From Isoetes taiwanensis (lineage: Eukaryota > Streptophyta > Lycopodiopsida > Isoetales > Isoetaceae), in the NCBI GenBank assembly GCA_021234155.1, contig JAJEKV010000165.1, positions 62,001-126,000 on the forward strand: a stretch of 64,000 nucleotides of DNA. Direction: 5' to 3'. The notes under the pieces are model-generated. The model worked only from the letters and a program-made list of their open reading frames with translations, was not told the origin of the DNA and did no database searches. Position numbers and translations under genes: made by a program. The number at the start of each line of letters is the position of its first letter. The stretch's first letter is position 1. This document shows positions 11,493 through 22,734 of the stretch, in pieces.

Positions 11493-11872
11493 AATTGTAA
11501 AGCATATTTATGCTGCTCAATTATTAGTTTCCTAATGAGTTGCAAGTGCATATTTACGCACATGTATTTTGTTTCAGGTTAGATGCAATCCAGGCTACGG
11601 AGCCAACCACGACGCGCCACGTGGCAATGTTTCTTTAAAGAATGTTGCCTAAAATTTTTGAACGGGCGCAAAACTTGGCTCTCTGTTTTTACTCGACAGA
11701 TCTAAGTTTTTACCTGTGATTCTACAGTTTCTACCCCCCGATTCTATTGTTTTACTTGCAATTCTAATGTTTCTACCCGCCTTTACGCTCAATTGTAAAG
11801 CATATTTATGCTGCTCAATTATTAGTTTCCTAATGAGTTGCAAGTGCATATTTACGCACATGTATTTTGTTT
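11493..11872. repeat. Identical 82-bp direct repeats around a 216-bp insert
   Basis: 11493-11574 and 11791-11872 are identical, starting AATTGTAAAGCATATTTATG. Copy B has a single version at about 61028-61111. The 216 bases between them are absent from copy B and contain TTCTA-rich short repeats. Confidence 0.85.
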
Positions 11873-12013
11873 TATTTAAACGGAAAGTTTGGTTGGTTGG
11901 CATTCTGCTCCCATCTTCAACCTCGTGGTGACACGTATTATTGTTTCCCAACCTTGAAAGTTGCCTAAAATTGCACTACACTAAAGAATTGTGTGCACAA
12001 CTTATCTTTTAGA

Positions 12014-12090
12014 ATACAGTGCAGAATGTAGTCCAGAATGCATTGCAGAATGAAGAGCAGAATGCACTCCAGAATATAGTTAAGAATGCC
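12014..12090 (+). repeat. 12-bp tandem minisatellite
   Basis: Six units of exactly 12 bases follow CAGAATGnAnTn (for example CAGAATGTAGTC, CAGAATGCATTG). In one frame it reads as a four-residue repeat, QNxx. That frame has no upstream start. Confidence 0.85.
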
Positions 12091-12099
12091 AATACAAGA

Positions 12100-13055
12100 A
12101 ATAAACAAATTGGGCAATTTACACATTCAAAAGTTCAAATTTCCATTTACAATTCAAAGTTTACGTTATAGTTCATCCAAGTTCTCAAAATACTTGATGA
12201 AAGATTCAAAATTCACACTTAAACAAAGCAGAAATAAAGACACAGCAGAACTAGAGTCATTGCACTATCACTTCAAGATCTTCTTGACAAGCTCCCCTAG
12301 ATCGAAGCTGCCACCAGAAACTGAAGAAAATGCCAAGCACAAAAACAGCACAAAAGGCAAGAAAATGCCAGAAAATGCCGAGCCATTACAACCTTTCAAA
12401 GACTAAAAACTTTGAAAAACCTGATAAAAGCAAGAACAAAGTAAAACAGACTAGTCAAAAAGCACGTTTGATTATTTTTTATAGAAATTACATGATTTGA
12501 TAATGTTCTTTTGCGTCTATAATTTATAATATGAAGTCCCTATATCAATGTCATTAATTGCAAAACACTTTGCAGTAGATCATCTGGAATTCACATCCTC
12601 TAAGACATGATTATGTTGCAATAATATATTATCTGTTGCAATAGTATACGATAATTATGTTGAATTGATTATGTTTTTGAATACCATATTTGACATTAGA
12701 GCGAGTATTAATTCCCGTACTCGTGACATGATTATTTGCTAACTTTGTGAAAATATAATTAAAGCTTGTAGTCCAGGTCAAAACAACAATGTTAGAATAT
12801 ACATTATAATCACATTGCAGTAACTTATAACTGGTAAATAATCATATAAATGGACTGCACATCAACCATAAGAAACAATCATATAAATGGAGTTCACATT
12901 ATATATGATCATAAGACTTTAAAGCTTATCGGAGTGCAAAATTTCAAGAGTGGCACTAAAGAGGATGATTTACAAACAGCAGGAACAAAATTTAAATTTG
13001 AGCTCTTTGTTTCATAGTAATGGAACTCGTTTAGAATTTCTGAAGGAGAAAGAGG
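12100..13055. other. AT-rich stretch without recognised gene
   Basis: A 106-codon open stretch at 12086-12406 has low-complexity Lys/Ser composition and no family resemblance. The rest is stop-rich. Confidence 0.5.
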
Positions 13056-13059
13056 AAAA

Positions 13060-13155
13060 ATCCAAGCTTTATAACAAGCAATATTGCTAAATTCATCCCC
13101 TTTGCTACGAATGTATGCTGATGCAAGCTCACAACGAACTCCACTTGTGCAATAC
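13060..13155 (-). pseudogene. Rhodanese-like domain exon fragment
   Basis: The minus strand reads YCTSGVRCELASAYIRSKG, matching the active-loop segment of plant rhodanese-domain proteins (typical form YCTGGIRCE.ASAY). The catalytic cysteine of the CTGG loop is kept, with Ser for the first Gly. It is preceded by an acceptor-like TTCTTTCAG (13156-13164), so this is a genuine exon edge rather than a processed copy. Downstream the similarity fades within about 10 residues, where the usual QL.GGI motif is absent. No other exons found. It is best read as a captured gene fragment inside the TIR block. Confidence 0.68.
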
Positions 13156-13822
13156 CTGAAAGAAGCTTCCACGATTATCCAGAAAATCAAATTGCCAAAA
13201 CAGTACCATGTCATCAATCAGCATATGATTATCCATAACAACTTTGTTTTAACAAATCTTGATGAACACATTGTTTAGAGTCAAATCTCTGTTGTTTCTC
13301 AAACAGTATTGAGATGGCTGGACCTCTACCCCTTAGTTAGCAGAAAACTCTGATCCACTGATTTAAGGATCGACTTGGAGAGCTCTCATCCACATTGTAT
13401 TTTTCCAATATCAGAGAGCAGGATAACGATAATCTCTAGCAATATTCTTCTTCATGAAGCATGGCCCAATGTATCTAAAAATAACCTCAATATTCTATTT
13501 TGTATCATTGATCAAAGTGGTTATTCTTTGAACGGTACGTAATAATATGCAAGGTAATAATATGCAAGAACTCGAGGAAAAAATGCTGACAGTGAAGCTA
13601 ATATATGCCTTCCCCAGGCTTAAAGTCGTGAGAACAAACTGATGCAGTCGTTATATACAGTTAAAAGAAGAGACTTGCAAGATTATATTTATTACACAAA
13701 TGACCCATTGCAAAATATCTATACATGAACATCATGGTGCTCTACGCTATGTCTGGCACCCTCACAGTTAAGAACAAATTACCTTGGATATCCCCTCCTA
13801 TCAAGCGCTAAAAACATCAGGA

Positions 13823-14875
13823 GAAATGCCACAATAAATCATGCCATCCTATAAAAAAATCGAAGAGAATTAAAACTGGAAAATTTGGAAGGAGGACAAA
13901 TCTCTTTTATGGAAAGTAACATCAATAACTCACCTTGTGTAAACCGTCCAGTGTCAGGACGACTGATACCAATATAAACCGAGCTGATAACTCATCCAAT
14001 GGGGTCTAAAGAATTAGACCTAAAGGCCCTGCTATGAAGATATTCAAAAGCATACCAGCATGGTTCTCATTTCCGAAGCAGGTGATAAACTTGATTCCTA
14101 GTAAGGAATGCCTTGCAATGCCATGTCAATCACATACTAACAACTTTTCCAATCACCAAAAGAAGTTATATGCAACCGAACATAACACTACTCTTTTCTC
14201 AATGGACCAGAAGAAGACCTCCTTGGCACCATAACTTGCTTTATGCTCAGAAATAAGATAGTGGACAATCACTGTTGACGCCAAAACTTGCTTATCAAGT
14301 CAACTCCTTTGGACAATCACTGCTAGTTTTATTAACTTCGATAACCGTGAAATGCCACAATAAATCATGCCATCCTATAAAAAAATCGAAGAGAATTAAA
14401 ACTGGAAAATTTGAAAGGAGGACAAATCTCTTTTATGGAAAGTAACATCAATAACTCACCTTGTGTAAACCGTCCAGTGCCAGGACGACTGATACCAATA
14501 TAAACCGAGCTGATAACTCATCCAATGGGGTCTAAAGAATTAGACCTAAAGGCCCTGCTATGAAGATATTCAAAAGCATACCAGCATGGTTCTCATTTCC
14601 GAAGCAGGTGATAAACTTGATTCCTAGAAAGGAATGCCTTGCAATGCCATGTCAATCACAGACTAACAACTTTTCCAATCACCAAAAGAAGTTATATGCA
14701 ACCGAACATAACACTTCTCTTTTCTCAATGGACCAGAAGAAGACCTCCTTGGCACCATAACTTGCTTTATGCTCAGAAATAAGATAATGTGGACAATCAT
14801 TGTTGACGCCAAAACTTGCTTATCAAGTCAACTCCTTTGGACAATCACTGCTAGTTTTATTAACTTCGATAACCG
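13823..14875 (+). repeat. Tandem duplication, 526-bp unit, two copies
   Basis: 13823-14348 and 14349-14875 are direct copies at 526-bp offset with only scattered substitutions (for example TCCTAGTAAGG versus TCCTAGAAAGG). Each contains the same 66-codon open stretch (14034-14234, 14560-14760), which shows no family resemblance. Confidence 0.9.
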
Positions 14876-14879
14876 TTGC

Positions 14880-16230
14880 GAGTTCTACTAACGGTTTTGA
14901 TCTGTAAAAGTTGAAGAAAATAATGGTCGAAATGATTTCGTGGATAAAGCACATTGAAACGTGATAAAGCACATTGAAACGTGATCGATTTCTGGATACT
15001 GATGTCCTTTCACAGCAAGGATTGTCATTGTCCATATATGATGATTTTGCCTGACATACAACTAGCATCGATCAATGTCACAGGTCTGGGTGGCCTGGGC
15101 ATGTAAGTGATATTTCGGCATCCCGATCCAAACCCTAATTTCTGGATCAGATATTTGCTGGCAATTCTGGAAAAACCCATTACTCTGTTAGGGCTAATAT
15201 ATTAGCAGGCAAGACCGGAAATGTGATCCATTGCACTGGGATCGGTGTCCTTACTTCTCTTCTGAACAAAGAGTTTTTTGCCAGAACAGATCCCCAAGCA
15301 TTTGAAAATCATTCTAGAAGTGCTCATTCCGGAAGCCTATTCTTATCTGTCCATTTCGAAGTTCTTATCTTCCCATTCTTATCTATTATTCCCAGAGCAG
15401 AGCCATGGCCAGAGAAACCGGATGGCTTTGATACCCAAAAGGGTCGAATAAAAGAAACAACAAAATGGGATTTTCCTCTGTAACCTTTTAGAATGCCAAA
15501 AGACCACCGCTTTGATCATAACTGGAATTGAGCCTCCGTATTTTGCAAGGGGCGGTCATAACTTCCCAAGGCGGCATATGAACAGCCCTGAATCAAGCTG
15601 CAACAGCCTGGTTTTTCCTCGCCATAGCTTCCCAACGCCGACATAACTTCCAAGACATGCTGGAATTTCCATTAATTTTTTTCGACCGTCGATCAAATCC
15701 AACGATTTTTAGCCTATCCACATGCATAAAATTCTTATCTGGCAGCAACGTGGACACTCTAGAATTGCTTCAAAGTCTCAACTTGTGTTTGTGCAAATGT
15801 GCCAAAAAAGAAGCAAACTTAACAAGAAAACAAAAAAATTACCTAAATCGAGGGATATTTCGTGCAAATGACAAACTGGATGGATCTTTCATCCAAGCGC
15901 CTTCAAATCGGCCAAAATATGAAGATCTTTAACAATATTATGCTGCTTATACAAGAGCACATGTCAGAAGCAAAAAACCAAGCAATACTTCTGCACAAGT
16001 GCTGCCACAATTGTCTCCTAGGTCCCGAGAACCTTAACCACTCCGTTGAAGCAGCGCCACAGTCGGAGAATGGTGGCACAGTCGTTGAAGCAGTCGGAGA
16101 AGCAGCGGCACAGTTGTTGAAGCAGCGCCACAGGCACCATAGCCGAAGACGGCCGGCCGGAGACGCAGAAGAAAGGAAGGAAAAACTACAGACCATCACT
16201 TTTATATGGTGACGTGGCCCTGGTGACGTG
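14880..16230. other. Right part of the TIR block, no gene recognised
   Basis: There is a small tandem repeat around 14945-14985 (GATAAAGCACATTGAAACGT twice) and a GAAGCAGC-rich low-complexity stretch around 16040-16140. Open stretches here show no family resemblance. Confidence 0.5.
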
Positions 16231-16435
16231 GCAGAATGCCAGCCAACCAAACTTTCCGTAAGGCCAAAGTCCCCTTGTGCCATTTTCTGGCCTATCAAGG
16301 TAGCCTCCGCGCTCCGCGCTCGGTCACCTTTCCAAGCTAGAAAATGGCCCAAGGAGCCTTTCCCTTATACATAAATGTACCTTTGGATTGTCGATTATAT
16401 AGATAGATGATGGTCTATATAAATCATCTTGTATT

Positions 16436-16536
16436 GGACAATGCCATAAGGGACCCCCTTTCCGTTTTGGAAGTGGGGTCGCGACTAACATTAGTCGAGA
16501 ATGGATCCCTTCCAAACTGAAAAGGGGGACCATATG
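16436..16536. repeat. Fold-back palindrome, about 100 bp
   Basis: The left arm CCATAAGGGACCCCCTTTCC and the right arm GAAAAGGGGGACCATATGG are near-perfect inverted copies around a short centre (GACTAACATTAGTC). A related palindrome is at 19205-19330. Confidence 0.8.
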
Positions 16537-16539
16537 GCA

Positions 16540-18960
16540 TTAACAACATGGAAGTTGGGAGCATTTGGAGGAGCTTTATTCTCGGCTATGGCGTTGCCCT
16601 GCTTCATGGCCTCCCCTTGCCTCTTCTGCCATTGTGCGCCAGCAAAATAAGCATAGTTTTTTGTTTCTTTGCTTCGAAGGGCGATTTGTTGTCTCTTATC
16701 AGTAAGGAAAAGAGATGGAAGGCAGATTCTCCTCATTTTTAATGGGCATGGGCCTCAAAGCAAAGATGGGGGCTTTTAGTGATTTACTCTGGTGATTCGA
16801 AGCAAAAGTAGAGCATGTCTAAGGTATTTTGCGCAACAAAAGTAGAGGGCTTCTATACTGTCGAAACAAGGAATTTTTTGTGGGGGATTTTGTCTATAAA
16901 AACAGAAACAAAGTAATGATACTCGTCAAGTTTCACTAAAGTGAATAAAAATTGGTACTCCATAAAAAAGATGCTTTAGGCATATTCGGAGTTGATGCTT
17001 GCTCCTAAATTCGCCACATATTTCCCGGGGGAAAAAATAGTGGCTTTTAAAAAAGGAAGAAAAATGAAAAAGAGGCGGCCCTGTTCTGCGCCAGGTTTAT
17101 CTGGTGGGCAGATGGGTCTGCCGCAGACAGAATCCGATGGTTGTCTGCCATAGCTATGTCTTGCTGAGGATTCTAACCTCAGGTAGATTGTTCTAGCTCA
17201 ACAAATCGGCGTGAGGAAGCAGAGGACATAGCAAAAACTGGCAGATTGAAGCTGCTTCAGCAAAAGCCAGCCTAGAGCTTGGAGCTTGGATTTTGGAGTC
17301 GGAGCTTGGAGCTATAGCAAACGTTCAAATTTCAGGTGAATTTTTTTTTTCCATGTTTTCCTCCTCTGTCTCACGCCTTAGATTTACGTTATGGCCGATT
17401 TGGCACAATTACTCTTATGATTTTAGGCTTATAAGAGGACAAAATTGTATGTGCTGGAGTGCACCTTGGAGCTGGAACTTTCAAAAGGAGTCTGGAGCCG
17501 CAAGGGCATCAAAAGGCAGCAAAATCAGAAGGTACTTTGGTTTTGGGTTCATTTTCGTTGTGTATTACAGGAAAAAGATCTAAGACAAAAGATCTGAGAC
17601 GAGTTTGAATTCTAGGTTTAGCTTGAGGCGGAACCCTTGGCTCAAGACCATTTTCCTTTCCATGTTGGGTTAAAAATCAAGACCGCAAAACTGAGCTCAA
17701 GAACGTAAGAATTTATACAAAAATATATCAAACGCAGAGAAGGAAGTCGGTAAAGCACTGACAAATCCTAAAACCTACATTTTGCTCAAAATTACCACCG
17801 ACCTGCTTCATATCTGCTTCCTGCTCATCATTACCACCGACCTGCATAAGTTGTGCCGACCTTGAAATATTTTGTTTTTACATTATTGTAAACGCTTTGC
17901 CGACATATCTGTATCTAAATTAGTGAAAGCTTTAACGACATATTTGTATTTTAAAAAAAGATGGGGCTATGCTGATTGCATGGTATTCATATGGCTGGAA
18001 TGGCCAGATTCGAAGGAGGTCTCCAGCGAAATGGCAGAGGGCCGATAGCCAGGTCCGAAGGCACAGAGCCGAAGGCAGAGGGCAGAAGGCAGAGCCCTGA
18101 CCCGTCGCTCAGCACTAATGAAGAAATTGACCCACCCAATTGCTAGACTAGAAATTAAACTCTTTGGCGGAAGGGAGGCGGATACTTCGTCCAGAGGAGC
18201 CCATTTTGAAGGATTTTGAAGCAGGAAAAAAGATAGAGCCTTTGTTTAAGCCCTGCTGCGACTGTTAGTGAGAAATAGCATTGTCCTTTGCCTGATAGCC
18301 CTGAGCCCCACCTCTACAGACCTCAGCTCTGTTCGTGGGCTAGCATAGTTGAATTCCCCGAATAAATCGACGGATCAGAGTTTTTATCGTCAATCCTAGG
18401 TCCTTGGAATATCAACTCCGATATCAATCTTGAAGGTTACTGGCCTTACGAAGAACCATTAGTGAGTGACAAACTCTATTATCTTAAACTAAGAGGAAGC
18501 ATTATGTAAAACTCTAGTTTAACAGGAAGCATTATACAAAAACCTAGTTCCCCCTCTGAAAAATTGGAAAAATCCTATGGTTTCCGTTGCTTGAGGAAAA
18601 AAAATTTCCTATTAAAAATTCTTGATTTCAGCAAGTAGATTGCAAAGGTTCCCCAGAATTTGTCACTCACGAAGGAGCATCCGCTTAGTTAATTTGGAAT
18701 AAAAAATAGAATGCCATTATTGGATAAAATTAGACACCACATTTTGGTCAGATATACTAGCATAAACAACATTTCAATTTAATTCAAGTCATCAATGAAA
18801 AAAGCTAAAATTTGTAAGATTAGGTAGCATAAACAACCTGTTTATTGTACTCTTCAATTTAGTTCAATTTAATTCAATTCATCAATGAAAAAACTAAAAT
18901 TTGTATTTACCTCTAAATTTGCAAATCAACCATGCAATATATTTTTAACATTCAAAGTCT
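16540..18960. other. Long stretch without recognised gene
   Basis: Only low-complexity and short repeats are seen: GCAGAGG-type repeats near 18040-18100, a pair of inverted GTGAGTGACAAA motifs at about 18465 and 18655, and repeated ATTCAATTCATCAATGAAAA blocks at 18785-18895. Confidence 0.5.
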
Positions 18961-18976
18961 ATAAGCACAAGGCACA

Positions 18977-19075
18977 TGAGTTAAGGGGACAATGCAAAAA
19001 GCTTAAGCCAAGAATGATTAGGAGCAAGGTGGTGTTAAGGGGAAGATGTGAAAAGTTTAAGCCAAGAATAATTAC
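18977..19075 (+). repeat. Two-copy degenerate tandem repeat
   Basis: GTTAAGGGGACAATGCAAAA...AAGCCAAGAATGATTA and GTTAAGGGGAAGATGTGAAA...AAGCCAAGAATAATTA lie next to each other, about 57 bp apart. Confidence 0.7.
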
Positions 19076-19204
19076 ATAATTTTGATTGCCATCCATGTTC
19101 AAGACATTTTTGCTACAAAATCTTGAGGACATGAGGTAATTTCGGGAACCATGTCATCCTTGATGCAAAACAGATGGCAATAATGCAGACTCAACTCCTA
19201 CATG

Positions 19205-19330
19205 TATGGGGGAAAAGAAAATGGGACCCCTTTCCGGTGTGGACGGTGGGGTCCCACGACCGGCGATAGCCGGGAGTGGGTCACCGCCCACACCGGAAAG
19301 GGGGACCATTTTTTTTTCCCCATCAATATA
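19205..19330. repeat. Fold-back palindrome related to 16436-16536
   Basis: The arms GGGACCCCTTTCCGGTGTGG and CCACACCGGAAAGGGGGACC are inverted copies around ACGACCGGCGATAGCCGGGA. The arm motif (GGGACCC.CTTTCCG) is shared with the palindrome at 16436, so these look like one family of short fold-back elements. Confidence 0.8.
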
Positions 19331-20308
19331 GAAACAGGGGAGCCATTTTTTGCCCCCTTTTCTTTTGTTGCATGGCGCTCACAGGGCGGCCGATTCAAGC
19401 ATCTCCGACCTTTTTTGGCTTTAGATTGTCATAATCCATGGCAGTGCTAGCAGATGTTCACAAAAATCTCACAGGATTTTCATAATTTCTCGCTGTATTT
19501 TTCCATCTTTCTCATTTCAACCTCCTACAAGCTATGGCGATGACATTCTCAGAGCTCCTTCCTCGCGGCTTCCGCTATGTATTAACGCATCCTTGGTGCG
19601 ATTCGGCGATGTTTAAGGTTTCTTGGAGCAGATCCACAAAAAGAGCAGCCGTTGTCATTTTGGCAAAGCTTGGGTGCAAATGCGAGCTTGTATAACATAG
19701 AATGACCGAAGCTCGGATTTGAGACATTTGATTCGAAGGGCTCAAAGCGATGTGGGACGCTTTTACATCGGGGAAGAGTAAGATTTAGTGTTGATTTAAA
19801 GAGTTGCATCATTTATCCGTAAGGTATTTCTATATCTGTTTGCATCACAAAACCATTCCTACGAGCATTAAAAAAGCGAAAACCAAATGCTAAAATCGGG
19901 AAGCTATGGCGACGACATTCCTTAACCTCTCAGTGCTTCTCCCGGGGAAAAATCACGATAGAAAAGCACAAAGCTCCTTCGTGCTTCCGGTTTTGTTATG
20001 CCTTCTGTTTTTTTTTGTTATGCCTTCCCCTGCTTTGGACTTAGCTCCTTCGTTTTGTTTTGCGCAAAAAAAAAGACATGGTTTTGCAAGCTATGGCCTA
20101 CTTAATCGTTCTTTCCAAAGAAACATAAAAAGAGACAGAACATAGTATTGTTAACCGAAGAAACTGGGCTTAAAAGACTATGGTAACCGGGTGAACCAGT
20201 TGAGCGGAATTGGAAGACCCAACTTCCATTCCGTGACGGAGGGAGTAGACACGTGTCGACACTAGAATACACGCCACATAAAAATGGCGACCCTGTTTCT
20301 ATATTGTT
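19322..20308. repeat. About 1 kb segment with inverted ends
   Basis: AATATAGAAACAGGGGAGCC near 19325-19344 is matched inverted by GGCGACCCTGTTTCTATATT near 20287-20306. Inside, GAAGCTATGGCGA.GACATTC occurs at about 19530 and 19903. No coding content recognised. Could be a miniature inverted-repeat element. Confidence 0.5.
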
Positions 20309-20309
20309 C

Positions 20310-21360
20310 TTTCGCATTGCAAGGATGTTCAGAATTGAGATCTATTCGATTTAGCACAAAACTTCTTTTGCAGCGGGTTGGAGAAGAGGGGCCACCGCGA
20401 TAAATTTCTTGTATTCATAATTTTTGAAGAGAAGACTACTCTCCACACAATTCTCTTTCCACTATTCCAACAATGTAGGAAGCCTCTTTAGAATGTCATC
20501 TTCCTCTTTGGCACATAGAGTGTAAACCATTCCCCGCTTAACTACATGCTTTGCTTGAACTAATCTCACTTTGTTCTTTGCAACTTGAGAAGCATAAACT
20601 GTTGCTTTATTTCCTCTACAAAACTTATAACAGTTTAGAATTGACCAACTCCTCATAGTATATCCTTTCTATCACCGCATCCCCTTTCTCAAACTTATGC
20701 CCATCTTATTTGGTGTAAGTAGTGCATCGCGCCCTAAATTGGGTGGTTGAGATTTGATCACGCTATTCTACGGTTGGATTTTGATGAGGTTGAGTTTAGG
20801 GCCAGGGAAATTTTTTCGTGCTGGCCCGAGCTGTATTTTCTATGATTCAAGCTCCGTTCTGGCAGCATATTAGGAGGTCGCGATCAGCTCACCGGATCTG
20901 CTTAAGGTAAGCATAGCTTGCTATTTCCTTTCCTTTAAAAGAAGAAAAGGGCAACGATTTTGTTGCCCTATGGAACGTCGAACCACAGCCAGCCATGTTC
21001 TTGGTATCTTTCCGGTTGTTCAAGGGCGGCCATTGAATGAAGCTTGGCGAAGCACAACTCAAATTCGGTGAAAGAATTACAGAGAAAAACGAAAACGAAG
21101 TGCTTGATGACAGCAAAGGAATGGAGGGGGTTAAGCTCCTTGAAAAATTCCCATCTTCTCAAAGTATTGGGATCCGTCTGATACTGGAGATGTTCTGGAG
21201 CAGTTCGAATACAAAAGGTCCTTGGTAAGCAACCCTATAGTTTTGCTTTTCTTTTTTTTTCGATTGTGTTAGTATCTAATTCATTCCTCTTGATTTCTAA
21301 ACAGGCTTTGCGTATGGTAAGATGTCATCATTCAAGGGCCAAATCCACCATCGGTATACT
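20310..21360. other. No gene recognised
   Basis: A 64-codon minus-strand open stretch (20656-20462) and a plus-strand open stretch at 21037-21228 ending at a donor-like GGTAAGCAA show no clear family resemblance. Confidence 0.45.
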
Positions 21361-21367
21361 TTTCTGC

Positions 21368-21443
21368 CATTTATTACAAATTGGTAAAAAAAAATGCACA
21401 TCTGTCATTTATTACAAATTGGTAAAAAAACATGCACATCTGT
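21368..21443 (+). repeat. 38-bp tandem repeat, two copies
   Basis: The unit CATTTATTACAAATTGGTAA... starts at 21368 and again at 21406. Confidence 0.85.
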
Positions 21444-21949
21444 CGATAAAATAAGACTACATAGGATTCTGTTTCCAGGTTTAAAAAAGGGCATATAATG
21501 TTGTTGCAGTAAACAGGTATTCTAAGACGTCCTTTAAGGATTATGATAGAAATTGGCACATGTTTTGCATTTTTTATTGTCAGTCCAGATTGAAGGATCA
21601 GATGACAACACCAATACAGAGATTCTTAGTTGCATCAACATCCTAGAAACTGCAGCAAAGAGGGCCTCAAATTTCTTAACACGGATTGGACAAATTTGGA
21701 AACGTTAGGCTTATGGACATCGTCCATTTCTCTTCACATTTTTTCTTAGCAGGGCTTTTGTCAGTCCTGCATGCTTTGTTTATGTAAGCATGCTTTTTGC
21801 TATATTTGTATAGGCTGATGTAAGTCCTGCATGCCAGCTCAAAACCATGATCTGTATGCTACCATTTTATCACCATGCAGGCTACCAGAAGGGGCATCTT
21901 TTATCAATTTCAATTGTGGTGCCACACTTTCGTTTGAATGACATTTGCA

Positions 21950-22730
21950 TGCTTTTACAGAATATTGAAGGTAATCAAACCTATGCATTTATGGATTGTT
22001 CTCAATCTTATGGGTTGCGGATCTTCATACATTCTGTAGATCCAACTATGATGAGATCTTTGAGCAAGGTTATAAAATGCAGATGGTTTGCAACTTTCGA
22101 TTGTATATGCTCAATTATTAGCTGTTTTTCTCAATAAAGGCTTCCTATCCTGCTTTATAACTGATGCCAAAGTAGGATTATATCAACTCTTCTAAAATCA
22201 GTGGTAGCACATTATGTAAAGGTTGTTCAGGTTCTGTCGAGATGCTTACATTGGTTTCAATATTGTATTTCATTTTCTTATCTTTTCTTTCTTGCAAGCA
22301 CTACTTAATATTTTCTACGGGCATAGCAATTTTTGCTTCAAAGACTTCTATTAAGAGCTGGATTTGCTGAAATGCACATTTTGAGCAAAAATTGGCCATT
22401 ATGCTTATTTATCAAACTTTGCATGTCGATTTTTGGCTTTTAAAAGCATTCTATTCTAATAACATCTGGGTGCTGTTTTATGTTAACGTTATAGATTAAT
22501 AAATCGTGATCTTGGACCAACCAAATTTTGGCAAATTAACATCCTTCCACTTTTACACATGGTCAAAGGTGAGATTTGTTTCATTGCATGAGTTGCATTC
22601 TGTGTTCTCTTTATTTTCCCTTATTAAACTTTCCAATTGTGCAATTGCAGGGCTGAAAACTGGAATGTATTATTTGCGATCAAGAGCAGCTGCAGATGCA
22701 ATTAAGTTCACTGTGGATGCTGCAAGTAAG
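21950..22730 (+). pseudogene. Ribonucleotide reductase large subunit, partial pseudogene
   Basis: Three exon-like pieces match the middle of the class I large subunit, which reduces ribonucleotides to deoxyribonucleotides. The first contains YAFMDCSQS (about 21978-22004; typical D.SQSLN). The second reads [19 protein letters not shown] (22512-22568) and ends at a donor AAAG|GTGAG. The third reads [20 protein letters not shown] (from 22651) after an acceptor TTGCAG. Joining the last two pieces at these sites gives an out-of-frame stop, suggesting a lost base. The intron-containing layout shows this is a DNA-level copy, not a retrocopy. Upstream and downstream exons are missing. Confidence 0.8.
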
Positions 22731-22734
22731 GGAA

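Larger units (their letters stand above)
3566..11880 (+). repeat. Segmental duplication, copy A
   Basis: This segment matches 24928-25302 plus 49422-61115 in the same orientation. Both hold, in the same order, the coding fragment, the hAT-type transposase remnant and the array of 74-codon genes. Copy A lacks the LINE of copy B: the 16-bp target ATAACAATTTAAAACA stands uninterrupted at 3866-3881. It also lacks the solo LTR and the 4.6 kb insertion of copy B. It carries its own private LINE fragment at 9168-10010. Confidence 0.88.
11880..16259. mobile_element. TIR-bounded block, candidate DNA transposon with gene fragment
   Basis: The left end 11880-11907 (ACGGAAAGTTTGGTTGG..., 28 bases) is the reverse complement of 16232-16259 with one mismatch. 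In copy B the sequence runs from the equivalent of 11875 to a stretch matching 16374 onward with no such block between, consistent with an insertion of about 4.4 kb. I see no transposase, so it would be non-autonomous. It contains a minus-strand rhodanese exon and a tandem duplication. No convincing target-site duplication could be set, so the exact ends are uncertain. Confidence 0.55.

Noticed and set aside
20462-20656. Minus-strand open stretch with faint cystatin-like wording (VQAKHVVKRGMVYTL)
   Set aside because: The central QxVxG motif and helix pattern are missing; too weak to name.
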